Assembly: GCF_040807025.1 (NCBI RefSeq)
Contig: NC_090951.1
Location: forward strand, 4,278,001-4,342,000
DNA: 64,000 bases
From: Struthio camelus
Taxonomy: Eukaryota > Chordata > Aves > Struthioniformes > Struthionidae
Direction of reading: 5' to 3'
Positions 1 through 13,850 of the stretch are shown in pieces. The notes beneath the pieces were generated by a model. The model saw nothing but the letters and a program-made list of their open reading frames with translations, was not told the DNA's origin and made no database searches. The position numbers and the translations under genes were made by a program. Numbering within the stretch: the stretch's first letter is position 1; each line of letters begins with the position of its first letter.

Positions 1-3000
1 TTATTTATTGAGTTCAGCCAACAGACTTCTAAGTGATTTAGATGTTCCTCAAGATAAAAACAGTATAGTAGTCGGGATTTTTACGAATCTAACATTGCAT
101 CAGCAACTGAAAGAGAGCAAGCTGGAGGGCAGCGAGGGGGAAATGACTTCTGCGTTAATGGTCGCGGTTCAGTCTTCCTGCTAAGCAGCGTGAGCAAAGA
201 CCAGCAAGTTTTACCGCTATTTAGACATGTCTTTTATTTGCTTTCAATACAGCAAAAGAGACGTCTATATGAACAAAGGACTGGAGTAACACGCTAGTGG
301 AAGGGTAAACGTTCTCCCAGAAGCCAAATAAAAAGAAAAGTAACAAACGGCAAGAATCAAAAGACAGGAGGCCTTGGGGAAAGGGGAAAAAATCAATTAC
401 TAAAAGGAATAAAAATGTCACTGAAGTGACATGACCAGAGGATGACAGGAATTCCAAATGTAAGGGCTTTAACGGTGAAGGACAGATTTCTTTTTCTTGT
501 TCTTCTTTTTCTCTTCTTTTTTGACTTAAAGGCAAAATATAAGTTAACTCTGATGAGCATTTTTGAGCTTTGAACTCTCTGACCTTTCAAGCCTCCAAAA
601 TAAACCCCAGGCGAATGAGGAGAAATGGCAACGAAGAGCAGAGTCAGTGCGGGGGGTGGCTCCGTTCCTGCACCCGCCGCAGCGCTCTGCTTTAGGCAGC
701 GCGAGCGCGGAGGCGACAGCTCCTGTGCAAGCCACCGGAGGCCAAACGCGGCTCCCACGTCCCAGTCTCCAACTACAGTTACCCAGTGGCTTTTCTCAGG
801 ATTATTCCAGCGTTACGGGAGTGGCTGGAAGAATTAGACTGGGACGACAGACTGTTATTATCTTTGTTTTACAATAAATGCAAGAAAGGCCATGTTTTGC
901 CCCAGTTTGCACCCGCTTCCCTCCCCTAATTTACCCAAGTGAGGTTACAACGCAGTATTAATCTCAGAGGAAGTTATGCCAAGGTATAAAACACACAGAG
1001 CCATTTTACGTTGGAGACTTTTAAATCCAGTTCAGTTGAAAAAAGTCTGTTTTCGATCGCTCCTTAAGCAACTGTGGGCTTCAGAGGACTCAAACCGTCG
1101 CCCTTTCTAGCACGGTTTTAACAGAGTTCCTGGGAGCGACCGTCCCCTCACCAGCGGCGATGCTGGTATTCGCTGCTGACTGGGGCCAGCCTGGGGTACG
1201 ATACACAGCAGTTTGTGGCAATCCAAATATTTTCCGAGCAGAATTAGCTGGAGGCGTTTAATCAGCACATTAATGCATCTCTGTCTTCGTGTGGTAACAG
1301 TAGCTTATCATCATGAGAACCATAAATGCCAGAGCTCATGTTGACCTGTCCTTAAACCTTAACCTCTGTGAAAGACTCGGTTCAATAAGAGAGGGAAGAG
1401 GAAGCTCCACAGAACAAGAACCTCACCTCTCATGCACTGGGTTTGGTGGGGCATTTTTGCATTGAGAAAGAGGAAATCTGTGTTTACAATGTCTCCTGAG
1501 CTTTACGTGCTCCCTCCCTACCTGGGCTGTGTATTCATAAAGTATATAATAGTGCCATCTACTGACATTGCATTTGAATACTCTCCTCAGCCGGTTGAAA
1601 CAGCTGCAGCGTACATAGCATGAGGCCTCAAGAGCTGATTTTTCTGTCTCTTCATTTCTGCATGAACTCTAGCTGGGGCATGTTGCTCAGATGGTATTAA
1701 AGGAGCAGTAAACTGATATGGGAAGCAAATATGCTGATACCTGCAGGCCTATTGTAAGAGATTAAACTTATAAATATCAGTCCAGAGACCCTAACCAGGA
1801 GGCAAAGATATGGTGGCAGTCTGGATTTTCCTCTGCAAAGTATAGGAAGAAGGAACTAAGAGAAATGCGGAAGGAGAAGATGGTTGTTTGTCTTCAGTAG
1901 TGCTCAAAAGCTCCAATCTAGAAGGCACATTGTTGTGCAAGGTGTACACGAAATCCCTTGTCAAGTTATTTAAGATAAGAGGAAACACCTGAAAGGAAGG
2001 ACCAGAGAGGAGGCGATGTTGCTCGCGGCAGAAACATGATGGGGGCCATGAGCACCTTACATGTGGGGAAAATAAACGCACTTGGTAGTTGCACACCTGG
2101 GAAGGAGGATGCATCGTCTGCTGTCATCCACTGTCAGTTAAGGTACTTTGCAGAAAGTTAAGGTATTTACAGATTTACATTTCCAAGATAAGTTAAAAAA
2201 AAAAAAGGAAAGGTAGCATGATTTCCCTAATTTCCAGATCACTGGTTAGCGATGGCCAGCCAGCATCAGTATTGAACTGAACACTGGTTTCTAGTAACAC
2301 CAGTCACAGAGTAAAATTGAGATAACTACAAAGGCAGAAATACCCTGCAGACTTTCATCAGTGCTGATAAGCAGTCTATCACACAAATGCCAATCACAAT
2401 AGTAAAATAATGAACCACTTTCACAGGTAGTACTCCCGAGAAGTGTTTATTTTGAGAGAGATATATACATATATAACCCAGATTTTCAAAGCATCTGAGC
2501 TACATGGCGAAAATGTGTGCACATCCCAGGGCAACCTTGACCTGGGGCTAAATTTAGCTTGCAGCACCCAAGATAGCATGTCCCAAAGGCTGTTTTTTGG
2601 AGGAGGTGTGTATTTTTCCCAGTGCCCAACAGAATTACGGAAAACCTGGCATTTTCCACAGCTTCTCTTGCTGGGTCAGGGGTGTCCCATGCTCCCCCGT
2701 ACACAGCTTTCCCGAGGCTGGTTCGAGCAGGCAGCACCTCCAGCCACTGTGGGCACAGCTGCTGGCTCATGCTCCCACCATCTAATTACAATGGGCTTTG
2801 GCTCCTTGTGCACAAGTCCCTGAGTGACAAATGTATCTGGGTAACTTTCCATTTACCAGCATCCTCGTAAGAGGATATGCAAGCACTTGATTACAGCACG
2901 TTATCAGATACCAGCACTGGGATTTTTCCCTCTCCTGTTGATTTTACGATGAGGATAAGTTGTTACAATCTTTATTTTACAAGACAGCCATCACTGGCTG

Positions 3001-6000
3001 CACTGACTGAGCTGGGTCCCTGATTGCCATGACTTCCCTGCAGGTATAAAGGGCAGTGATTTATGGCAAGGGAAATTCATACTAACCATAAATATCTTAA
3101 TAGCTAGCCATTTGGAGGAGAGAGTGGGCTACGCATCCAACACAGACTAATTGCTCTTTAATGGGCAGGCATCGGCAGTATTTGTCGTAACAATGCTTTT
3201 GGCAGAGGGTGTTGCTGAGGTTATAGAAAGGGCTTTTAATCTGTAAGAGGAAATATGCCATACTGGGGCCGACTGTTGCTTTGCGCTCAGCCTGCTAGCC
3301 TACATCCCGCAAGAGCTGATTAGCTCATATTAGACAGGGAGACGCAGCCTCCCACTCCTGGCCAGCAACCAGAGCTGAAACACCCAGCAGCAGCGAGGGC
3401 CGGGCCTGACACCGTGTCGAGGTCACCAACAGCGCAGCTAAAAAGTGGTCTTGAATCTCCTTGCACCTCCAGATGATAGCAGCAGCATTTGGGTCCAGTG
3501 TTTCTGCACTGGGGATATTGGAGCAGGGTTCAAAACTATGTCCTCGGACTTGAGTCCTCTTGATGCCATTGCTTTGTGCAGAAGTCATCTGGGCAAAAAG
3601 CCGTGGCTGTACGTCCCAAAGAGGGAGTAAGCCTGTAAGCAGCACAGTTTTCAGCCCGGTTGAATGTGATCCTGCAATGCTCTAAGTCCACCGTGCAGCC
3701 AGAGGCTTGCCAATGTAACACTTCTCCAATACATTGGGTCTCTGCCATCCAGGAAGGCTTACAGGTCGTTTGCTGCAAAATTGAGAGAGGAAATGGAGGG
3801 TTAGCCCTGGGATACTGTGGGTTTTCTACATGAGCTTCCTGCACAGGGAGATGGGAGGGCTGGAGGCACAGCAATCGCCCTCCAGGTCCTGTTTCCCAAA
3901 GGAGCTCTTTCTTACTAGATCGCTCTTTTGGTCTTAATCCAAAAGAGACTGCTCATTGAAGCGGTGCCTTCACCCAGATATCTACCTCCCTGATCCACTC
4001 TTAGCTCAGATTTCAAAGGACCCCCATCCCTGTGGCACATTCAGTGAAGGAAGAGAGAAATGAGTTTGAGGAGAGTTCTTGCTTCGTAACATAAATCCCA
4101 TGGCTTTTGGTTCACAGGATCGCTTTCAACCCGTAGGGAGGTTTCTTCTGTATTGCATCCTCTGCAGAAGTCTAAGCCAAAGGACCTGCACAGGGTTTAT
4201 TCCTAAAATTAAGGTATTAATGAAAATAATATGACTGTGATGCGACCCACAGTTCTGCCTAGAAGCAAAATCATGTACAGTTTATTTGAGATCAGCTGAG
4301 GTCTGGCAGGAAAACCTGCTCATATATTAAACATGTCTCCTGTCTTTCTATTCAGGATTATTGTTATGAGAGAGTTGTGTACAGAGGTGAATGATGAGGA
4401 GCTGCAAAAATAGTGCAAAGGTCTAGCTGTTTCCCTGTTTAGCCACACTACTTGATGGAGTGTAGCTGAAGACATTATTAAAATCTTTCACTGTTTTAGT
4501 AAAACTCTTTGAAGTCCCCTGATTCAGGAGAATAGCTTCCCAGCAGTCTTCCCTTTTCTCACTTCTGATGAATTTAAAAGCAAGAGCCACAAAATAATTG
4601 TTCTCAAATTGTTTGGACTTCAAAATTAGTCCAAAGTTCTGGATATATTCTACAAAGGCAAGATTGACTAAATCCACAGATGAGAACAGCCACTGTGGTG
4701 TTAAATGTTAGATTTGTATGGCAATATCTGTCTTGTCATCTGGTATTTTATACGAATTACTTCGTTAGTACACTGCAGAAATAGGATCTTCATGCTTTCT
4801 TTACCTGATCTTGCATTTCTCCTTGAGAGAGGACACCAGGGTAGATGCTTCAGGCAGGGCATGAATTGTCATGTCCCTGGGAGTTCATGTGCTCCCCAGC
4901 TGCCTTGTCCATAGGAAATCCCAGCATCCCAGTGAGAGGAGAAATATTTATGGTATTATTAAAGATTATTTGGATTACCAATGGCAAACGAACAGTAGGA
5001 GTGGATGAAATAACGACATTCTAAGGTGACTAGAAAAGTCCCTATCTAGGAAAAAGAGAGCAGAGAGCCAGTGCACACTGGGAGAGCAGAGCAGGCCCTT
5101 TGAGATATTCATAAGGCACCAATTGCTCTTTAACCTGAAGGTCGAAATAAGATGTCACCAAGGAGCACAGCTGTCAGCAAAGTACTGGTGGAGGGTGACA
5201 GACCCTGCATCGTGCTGTGCTCATTTTCCAGCCCTCTGGCCCGTCTGTGTGCTCTGCCAGCACAGAGGCATCTTGGAGCCAGCAGGCTCCTTGAGCGCAC
5301 ATCCTTGAGCACACCAGGGCCGTAAATGTGGGTCACAGATGCTGGTTCATGGGACACTCACATAGGCACAAGAAAAGCCTTTCTGACAACTGCTGAAAGT
5401 GTGGAGCTGTTGCTCCTCCTTCTCTACATGTCTTTTTTTCCTGACTGCTCCTTGTAACTCAGTTCTCACTCAACACTTTCCCTTTGAGCATCAGTATCAG
5501 CAGGCCAGCACGTTGCTTGCAGATAATTGTAATTGTTTAGGTGTTTAAATCCTCTCTCAGTCTCCTCAGTATCGCCCTGAAGAGTTTAACATGTCAGAAC
5601 CTGATAGGAAAGCTGCCGTGCCACATTCACCACCACACCGTGCAAAACTAGCCTCTTCCTTCCAGCACCAAACCACCTGGAAAAATAAAGCCCAGACCAA
5701 ATCTGCCCAGCAGAAACACGCATTTCCTGCAGAGATACCGAGGCCTCCAGCCAAGCTCTGTAACTTGGCACAAGGCGATGGCAGATGCTGCCACCTCTCA
5801 GTGCTGGTTTTCCTGGGCTGAAAAACAGCTTTTTCAAATCTTCTGGAATTGAACTGCAGTGAAAAACCTCATCAGGCTATAAGTTCTCAAAGTGAAGACA
5901 CTTGTCTGTGCTGAAAGCCAGTTAAACCACCATACTACCCACATGAGCAAATCCTATTTGGTATTCTCCAGATTTTGGTGAGAGGTGAGCACTTCAGCCC

Positions 6001-9000
6001 TGGTACTGAATTTCTTTCTGCCGGGGTTGCACTTGTTTACACCAGGGATTAACATTGCCCAGTCCTTTCCTTCAAAGTCATTTATTGTAACTGAACACAT
6101 CTCTTCACCATCCCTATTTAGATGATCAAAATGGAGATGGCTGCACCACAGTTGCACTTTGGCCTTTTGGAAGTCACTGTGAAAATACGGAGAATTAAAG
6201 TCACCCGGCGTCCCAGATGAAACATGCTCCTGGACTGTGCCACACCACAGTCCTGTACTAGGAAACCTGAGGCCCGTGACTAGTGGGTGATGGTATCATA
6301 TTCCATTTTCATGTCATTTTTTTTGGCTCAGAGCTCCTACACGTCAGAGGGGGAGTATGGTCTCATCCTGCTATTAAGCTCCTACCGTACCCCTGGTGAA
6401 CGCTGCGACTAATGTCATGTCCTGCCCCAGCATATAGCTGAAAGCAGGGGTGGACTGCACAGAAGAGTTGCATCTTGGATCCACCTTCCACTTCTTACTT
6501 CCGTGAGAGGCCAGCTGTGCCGTAGCCACCTCTTCCAGACCAAGGGCTGTAGGAGACTTGATTTGCTCTGCTCTGGGGACAGCTGAGGGCCCGATGGAGC
6601 TGGGCCAGCTTATGTTCACTGGGACATTGGCCTTTACTACGTTTCTGACAACCAGCAAAAGGGCTGATTCCAAAGCACAAATATTCACAGCAAACATCCC
6701 CCAAAGTGCTGAGGCTGAGCCTTACTCCCTTCCAGGAGATATCAAGTTTGACTAAAGGGTAGATTTTAAATTCCCCCTCCCTCCACAAACCAGAAGTGAA
6801 CACTTAATGCTCATCACGTCATTAGTTAGCTAGCATCAGCTCTGTCTAATCACTTTTTTATGGCCCCTGCCCACTACTTTCTGGGGTGGACACTGTGCGA
6901 TGCTCTTTGCCCAGGGAGCAGGCCAGCCAACAGGGCCAGCCAATTGCAGGGAGATTGCAGACGTCCTCCTCTGGGCTTGGCCATCCCCAGAAGTCCTAGG
7001 ATGTCCCCAGAAGCCCTGGAACAACGCTGGTCCTCCATGGACATCAAGGTGCCTGGAGGGGTTTGCTTGTTCTGTTTTATTTGTAAACACTGAGATAGCA
7101 AATGCATTATCACGCTGTAAAATCTGAAATAGAGGTGAAGGAGACAGGGTTTGCAGGGAGAAGTAATGACTTTTACAAGATGGAGGGAAGCAAGGTAAGG
7201 CATTAGCCATGGTGATCATAAGGTCACCTAGAAGGACCAAACTGCACCATAGCTGAGCTCGCTAAGGTTGCTCCACAGAAACACTGAGTTTTCTCTTCTC
7301 CACTGTATTTTGTCACTGGAACAGATAATGTTGAACCCAGGGGATTAGAAAGCCAATCCCAACATTTTCACTTGCAAAGACCAAGACAGAGAAATCTGTT
7401 TATCAAGCTGCTTTGTTGAGATACCCTCCCAAATATATGTGTCAGCAGATCTCATTTTACCAACTCGTGGAATTGCTGCAGCCTTTGAGGGAGATCCCAC
7501 AGGGACTGGCAGCACCGAAGAGGTCCAGACTAGAGGTGAAGGAAGTTTGCCAAAGGCTCCCCTGCGTAGATTTGGGGCTTCACTCTAGAAGACTCATCAG
7601 AACAAATATTCCTAGTACTGGTTTCCATGGGCTAAAAAGCATCTTCCTTGCAGTCCTTGCCAGTGAGACTGATTTAACATCCCTCCAACTTGATTGCCTT
7701 GTCCTGGTGTCCCATGCAGACTGAAAAATGCAGCCTGGAGTCTACTTTTCAGCACATTGCAGTTACAGCACATCCCTCTGATAGCTTTAGGCACAAGACA
7801 CTCCAGTTGATTAGCTAGCCACAGCTTGCTTCATCAGCTTTTCCTCTACTCCTTGGTAAATGCACAGCAAACGCAAGAGGCAATTGCGTGCCCGCTCCGT
7901 GTGTGTGCCATGGTGTGCCTGACCTCCTCTGAAAATCTGGCCTGCGTTGCAAGTGACTTTATAGCCCATGACTTGTTTTTTTTTTTTTAAATAAATCTAA
8001 CTTTAAGAATTGCTGTGATAAATGCATGAGCAAATTCATGGCATAGAGGGTAATCTGTAAGAAGGATGGAAAGAATACAGTTTGGCAATAAAACACTGGG
8101 CAGTTGGTACATAAATTTCTCACAAGCATGAAGACAACTGGCAGGCAATGTCAAAGGCATTAACACCTACCATTGAGTGTAATTATTTCAGTCTGTTACC
8201 AGTCTCAGGGTTAATATGCATTTCAAAAACTCTGCAAGAAATCAAAGCCTGGGAGGTCTGTGCAAGCCATTTCAGAAGGCTGTAAATTTTATTTAAAAAG
8301 GAAGAATTTAGAGTTGCATAAACAGTGAACCTTTTTCTACCAAAGAGCAGAGCCTTTTACAGCATCAGCTTTAGCCAATAATGGAGTCTTCTTTTGCATT
8401 AAAACAATCTTGAAATTCACAGTTATATGTACATTTCAGAGCAAAATACCTACAGTAAGACTAAAGTATTAAAGGAGAAATCCTCAGTAAAATGTCTCCT
8501 CCCACATACATGCTTTTCTCATTAAATATAGAGTGCGAGTTGTGATAAAACCCATTTGTAGATGCTTTACTTATGCAAATCTCTCCTACTCCTGAGAATT
8601 GGGATCCTCAGCTATAGCCATCTTGGCTACATATGAGCACTAGAGACTTCACACAAGCTGGATCATGAAAAAGCCTTCTTTCAAATAACTGCTGATATTA
8701 TAGTTCAGCAACAGAGGCAACAGCAATAGGAAAAACTCAGTTGACTGCTGCAGGGGAATTATCTACACTGACTTCGTATGCCACAGGGAATAGCTACACT
8801 ACTCAGTGTTTTACACTAGTTTCAGCTAGTTTTACATCTGGAGCTCAGTTATACTTAGCAATGGCTTGGTTTTAGTGAAATCCTGAGATTTTAAAAACTG
8901 GCGATATTTTCTGCAAGATTATAGTCCACCTTGTCTGAGCGTGCTGCCATTGCAGCAGGTAGGCAGGAAAGAGCTGATAGACTCACATCTGGTTCAGAGG

Positions 9001-12000
9001 GCAATGGAAACCCTCCTTTTTTTTTCTTTTTTCTAGAAAACCGGGAAATGGAAACTATCCTTTGCTCTGAAGGATGACCCAGGGTCATTTCCAGAGAAGT
9101 TTCTAGTCAGTAAAAATGACAGAAGCCCTATTAGGGATGGCCTATGACAACTGAAGTACAGGAACTCCAAGTATCAATTATGAAGTCTCTTTAATAAACT
9201 TACGCATACCAGAAGTGGCCAGAGGAGACTCGAGCAGGATTTTAAAAAATCTTTTATAATTTCTCCTCTGTGAATTTATAAAAACACCCTAACACCCCTC
9301 TTGTGGGACTGAGCCTGACACACTGTTCTTTCCCTCTTGCTAAAGAGAAATTTTTTGTATGTATGAGAGAAAATCTATAATTCCTATAGCAGTCTTCCAG
9401 TTCTTTCTTCTTCTGGACTAAAGGAATCAGAGAAAGGAAAAGGAGAAACTTTTGTCATTCCTTCTGCAAGGCTCTTATCTGGGTTTCTCCGATACATTTC
9501 TGACATGGGCTGAAGCAGGAGATATTTTCTCTTCAGCATCCGGGAGTCCCAAGGAGTTTAAGGCTGCAGCGTCATCACTTGCAAAAAGTTATGTTTATTA
9601 CTCTCCACATAACTTAATTTCTGAATTCTAAGCACATTTTTACCTGGTTCAGAGACCACTTTTTCTGAATACCATAGTTTAACCTCTTTTTCATTTCTTT
9701 TTTTTTTTCTTCCCAGCCTAGGACAGCAATCTGGCTGCACTTAAAACACTTCACTTCCCATCTTTTATCCCTTGGAATGGGACTTTGGGGGTTTATTGCC
9801 TACTACGATCTTATCACCGGCTACTCCAACACAGACTTTGGCAGTAATTCGGGAGGGCGTCCGAGGCTGCCGCGCTCACAGCATCCTGCAGCAGCTGCAA
9901 TAGCACAGTGGCACCAGGGCAGGGGGACCTCGCTCCCCACAAGCTACTGCAGAGCATCTCAGCACCTATGTATATCCCACCATTTTCAATGTTGCCGACT
10001 CGTTTCAGGACCAGGGCTCTGAATAGTCACCGAAAGAAAGTTTTGACAGTTTATTTATGAGTGTTTTAAACTACCTTGTCATAGTAATGGTCATGTTGAG
10101 CTGCATGCTGAAAGCCCCTCCGGCCAACGACCGTTCAATGCTTGTAGCGCCTAAGACAGCTGCAGCAAAAAGAAATTCGTCTGCTTATAAATTATCTATG
10201 TCATGAATTGGCAGCATAGCCAATGGGTTGTCTGTGGGTTAGCCTTTACCTATCAGTCACCCGTAAAACAGATTTATCTCTGAGGAAAAAAGCTGAATAA
10301 GGTAATAAAGTGCACGGAAAAATATCTTCATGCCATGTGTTGAACTCCTACCCAGGATTTGTTTACGTGGGAGAGGATGTAATTCCTTGTTTTCCAGAGT
10401 ATGAATTCACCAAGATTAAACACGATGAGCCAAATTCTTGTCTGACATAAGCCAGCTTCTGTGAAATAATGCTGATTTACACCAGCCAAAGGACTAATCC
10501 TCTGCATCTGACCAGAAAGGTTTTTCAGACCTTTGAGGAAAATAAAACCAATAATAGTGATTTGCTCTATTATATATAAAAAAAGATAGATAGATTAAAT
10601 GATGCACAGGAGGAGAAAGAACTCCCCCATCTAAAATCAAAGCTCAGTGCAATAGCCAAAAAGAAATGGTATCATTAAGGACCAGATGAAAGAACATATA
10701 AGTTCAGCATGATGTCATGGCTGTTTATACAGTTAAATCGCTCTTTATCATACACCAGACATATAATGACTTTCTAAGGCTCCCACTGGACGGATGGTCC
10801 GTCTCTGTAATAAATGTTGACAAGTTTTATATAAAACTGTATATCATTTTCAATTCCCAGTGTAGCCATTTGAACCTGTGATTAATAACCTCACAAATCT
10901 TATCTGTTTGAAAATAAGAGGAGCTGGGTTTGTTTCCTTCAGATTAGGGTTCAGGGCTTAACAACAGGAAAATAGCCTGCTGAGATCACTATGGTTTTCA
11001 TGGCACATAAAAGTAAAAACCAAGAAAATAGAATTAAAAAATATGTTAAACATTCATATCACAAAGCAAATAAGATACTTCATGAGTCGTGATAACATTG
11101 ATTCATGAAGTCTGTAACCAAACAATTGTTTTCTATCGAGCAGAATAACTGTGAACGGAGAGATAGCCACTTGTACGTTTAAATTAAAACACTAATTAAC
11201 CGATAAGATGTGCCACTAAAAATAATATCCAGACTCAAACTTCTTGGTGGTTTGTCAAACTGAAATGAGAAAGCTTCAGGCAAAGATAGAGAGCAAAAAT
11301 GGGGCGAGAACTTGGGATTCCAGATGCGTGTTGGCCAGGTCTGTGGGCAATATCCAAGGTTGCAATGAAGGGGCAAAAACAAAGAAAGTGAATCTTAAAG
11401 TTCTGTCTTAAAAATACCCATAATCCCCAGATTTTATCGTGAGGTGGCAATGGTTTACAGTCAGCATGGAGCCAGAGCAGAGTAATGTAAAAAGTGGTGC
11501 AAAAATTACATAGGTGGAGGAGCTGAGCAGAGCATCTTGCAGAAGAGAAAGTGTTCCTCCAGAATCTAAATATTTCTCAAGCAGAAAGTCAGGAGTTTGC
11601 TTCTGCAGCCTCATGTCTTCACTAACTGGAGTCTCTGGGCTGCTCCCGTGGAAAGGACAGTACTTAAGCACTGTAAACCTGGTGGGTGCTCAGCAGCACC
11701 TTTAACTCAGATAGTTTGGCTTCAGTGGTGGAAGAACATCCCATTCTCTTCCGCGGTCCCTCCTAAACTGACTGCAGTGCTAAATTTGTTTTGTTTTACA
11801 TTTGGAGTTCAGCACGGAAAGCATTCCTAGGACTACGTGGGAAAAGGCAAGCTAGCTCTGAAACTCGAAGCATTGTAACAGCTTATGTCCTGTTCTTCCA
11901 AATTCACCCGTTATCCCTTTGGACTCACAGAGCTGTGATTCACCGAGGGCCAGTTAAGAGTTGTTGCTAGGTTCTTTACCCTGCAGAAAACAGATGGAAA

Positions 12001-13000
12001 AGAATTAAAATGAAAGCATCAAATCTTTGTTTTTCCTCTGGCAAAACCATAACCTATTTAGCTGAAATACGTACTGCTACTTGGGTTTGCAGTTCTCTGG
12101 TAGATCACATTTTTTTCTAAGAAATCAGGCACTTCCTGCCAAGATTTTAATTTATTTTGAAATGCAGCCTTCTGCCCAAAATTGTCAACAGATTTTCTTT
12201 TAAAAGAGCCTACAGTTATTACAATATTAAAAGAAAAATTACCTTACTTTGGACTTCTACACAGTGGACTGCTCACAGAGTCCAGAGATAAGCACTGAGA
12301 ACTGAGTGCACTCTTTCCATATACCTCCATAGTATAAGACTTTTTGTCTGCCTATAGTTTTATGGGACAGACAAACGAATTTCATGCAAAGCTGGGGCAA
12401 TGAGGATGATAGCCATTTCTTCTTTTGGCTTTTGCTAAGTGAAAGCATCAGGTGTCACCCATAATTCACATAACTGATGCAAGGATGGAACTGGAAAATG
12501 AGGCGGATCATGGGAAAATGTAATATCCTCCCCAGAGAAAGTAGCTTATCTCCGCACCCGCAGATTGGTGAATAAATGTGCTTTTCGGAGCAAGACAGGA
12601 GGGGATGGTGGATATTGCTGGGAGCCACCTTCTAGGATCATGCAGGGCACTAACGACGACAGGGTCTTGCAACACCCTCAGGCACCGCCTGGCTACGCAT
12701 CTGCAGTTTTTCAGACGGAGCCTCGATTTTCCCATTTCATTATATATACTTAGCCATTTTGACCGCTTTTTTTTTTCTTGTTATAGGTTTTTATTTGATA
12801 GGACACATTATTACCAAGCAAACAGAGTCTAGATCTGAGTTGATGGAAAAAAAGACATGCTTTTACTTTGATTGAGTTTAGTGAAATAATTCCTTGGATC
12901 TTGGCTAGGTCACCTTCTTAGCGTTTGTATATGTAATTTCTGGGTTAGAACAACTGGTTTTACTGACTCCAAGCAAGACAGACTGTAAGAAAAAAATCAG
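1..13000. other. Intergenic region, no gene recognised
   Basis: No reading frame here has coding character or convincing paired splice sites on either strand; the longest frames are about 100-135 codons and carry no recognisable motif. The sequence is mostly AT-rich single-copy DNA with short homopolymers, for example the T-run at 7977-7988. A small GC-richer pocket lies around 620-760. AT-rich stretches such as 10680-11215, dense in homeobox-like and SOX-like words, could be conserved regulatory elements, but that is only an impression from composition. Distal enhancers or a lncRNA cannot be excluded from the sequence alone. Confidence 0.6.
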
Positions 13001-13849
13001 AGAATCACAGAACGGTTGAGGTTGGAAAGGACCTCTGGAGATCATCTAGTCCGACCCCTCTGCTCAAGCAGGGTCCTCTAGAGCACATTGCCCAGGATCA
13101 CGTCCAGGCGGGTTTTGACTATCTCCAGCGAAGGAGACTCCACCACCTCTCTGGGCAACGTGCTCCAGTGCTCAGTCACCCTCACAGCAAAGGAGTTTTT
13201 CCTCAGATTCAGATGGAACTTCCTGTGTTTCGGTTTGTGCCCGTTGCCTCTTGTCCTGTCGCTGGGCACCACGCAGAAGAGTCTGGCCCCATCCTCTTGA
13301 CACTCTCCCTTCAGCTATTTATAGACATTGATGAGATCCCCCGTCAGTCTTCTCTTCTCCAGGCTAAACAGGCCCCGCTCCCTCAGCCTTTCCTCATAAG
13401 AGAGATGCTCCAGTCTCCTCATCATCCTTGTAGCCCTCCGCTGGACTCTCTCCAGCAGTGCCATGTCTCTCTTGTCCTGGGGAGCCCACAATTGGACACA
13501 GGACTCCAGGGGAGGCCTCCCCAGGGCTGACCAGAGGGGCAGGATCACCTCCCTCGACCTGCTGGCAACATTCTGCCTAATGCACCCCAGGATCCCATTG
13601 GCCTTCTTGGCCACAAGGGCACGTTGCTGGCTCCTGCTTAACTTGTTGTCCACCAGGACTCCCAGGTCCTGCTCTGCAGAGCTGCTTTCCAGCAGGTCAG
13701 CCCCCAAGCTGTACTGGTGCCTGGGGTTATTCCTCCCTAGGAGCAAGACCCTGCCCTTGCCTTTGTTGAACCTCAGGAGGTTCCTCTCCGCCCAGCTCTC
13801 CAGCCTGTCCAGGTCCCTCTGCATGGCAGCACAGCCTTCTGTGTATTAG
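13001..13849 (-). mobile_element. CR1 LINE, 5'-truncated 3' fragment
   Basis: Read on the minus strand this is the 3' end of a chicken-repeat-1 (CR1) non-LTR retrotransposon. The frame from 13824 encodes the C-terminal part of the CR1 reverse-transcriptase ORF, including the family-typical words [15 protein letters not shown] and [11 protein letters not shown]. The frame is interrupted once, by TAG at 13315-13317. It then continues in the same frame through [12 protein letters not shown] and [16 protein letters not shown] to a natural TAG at 13078-13080. The 3'UTR ends near 13001 with the usual CR1 tail rich in TTCTGTGATTCT-like words. The 5' end is truncated near 13849, as is normal for CR1 insertions. 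Only one nonsense change over about 250 codons suggests a moderately young copy. It cannot transpose. Confidence 0.95.
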
Positions 13850-13850
13850 C

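Noticed and set aside
13088-13849. Plus-strand frames of 120-128 codons
   Set aside because: Antisense shadows of the CR1 element.
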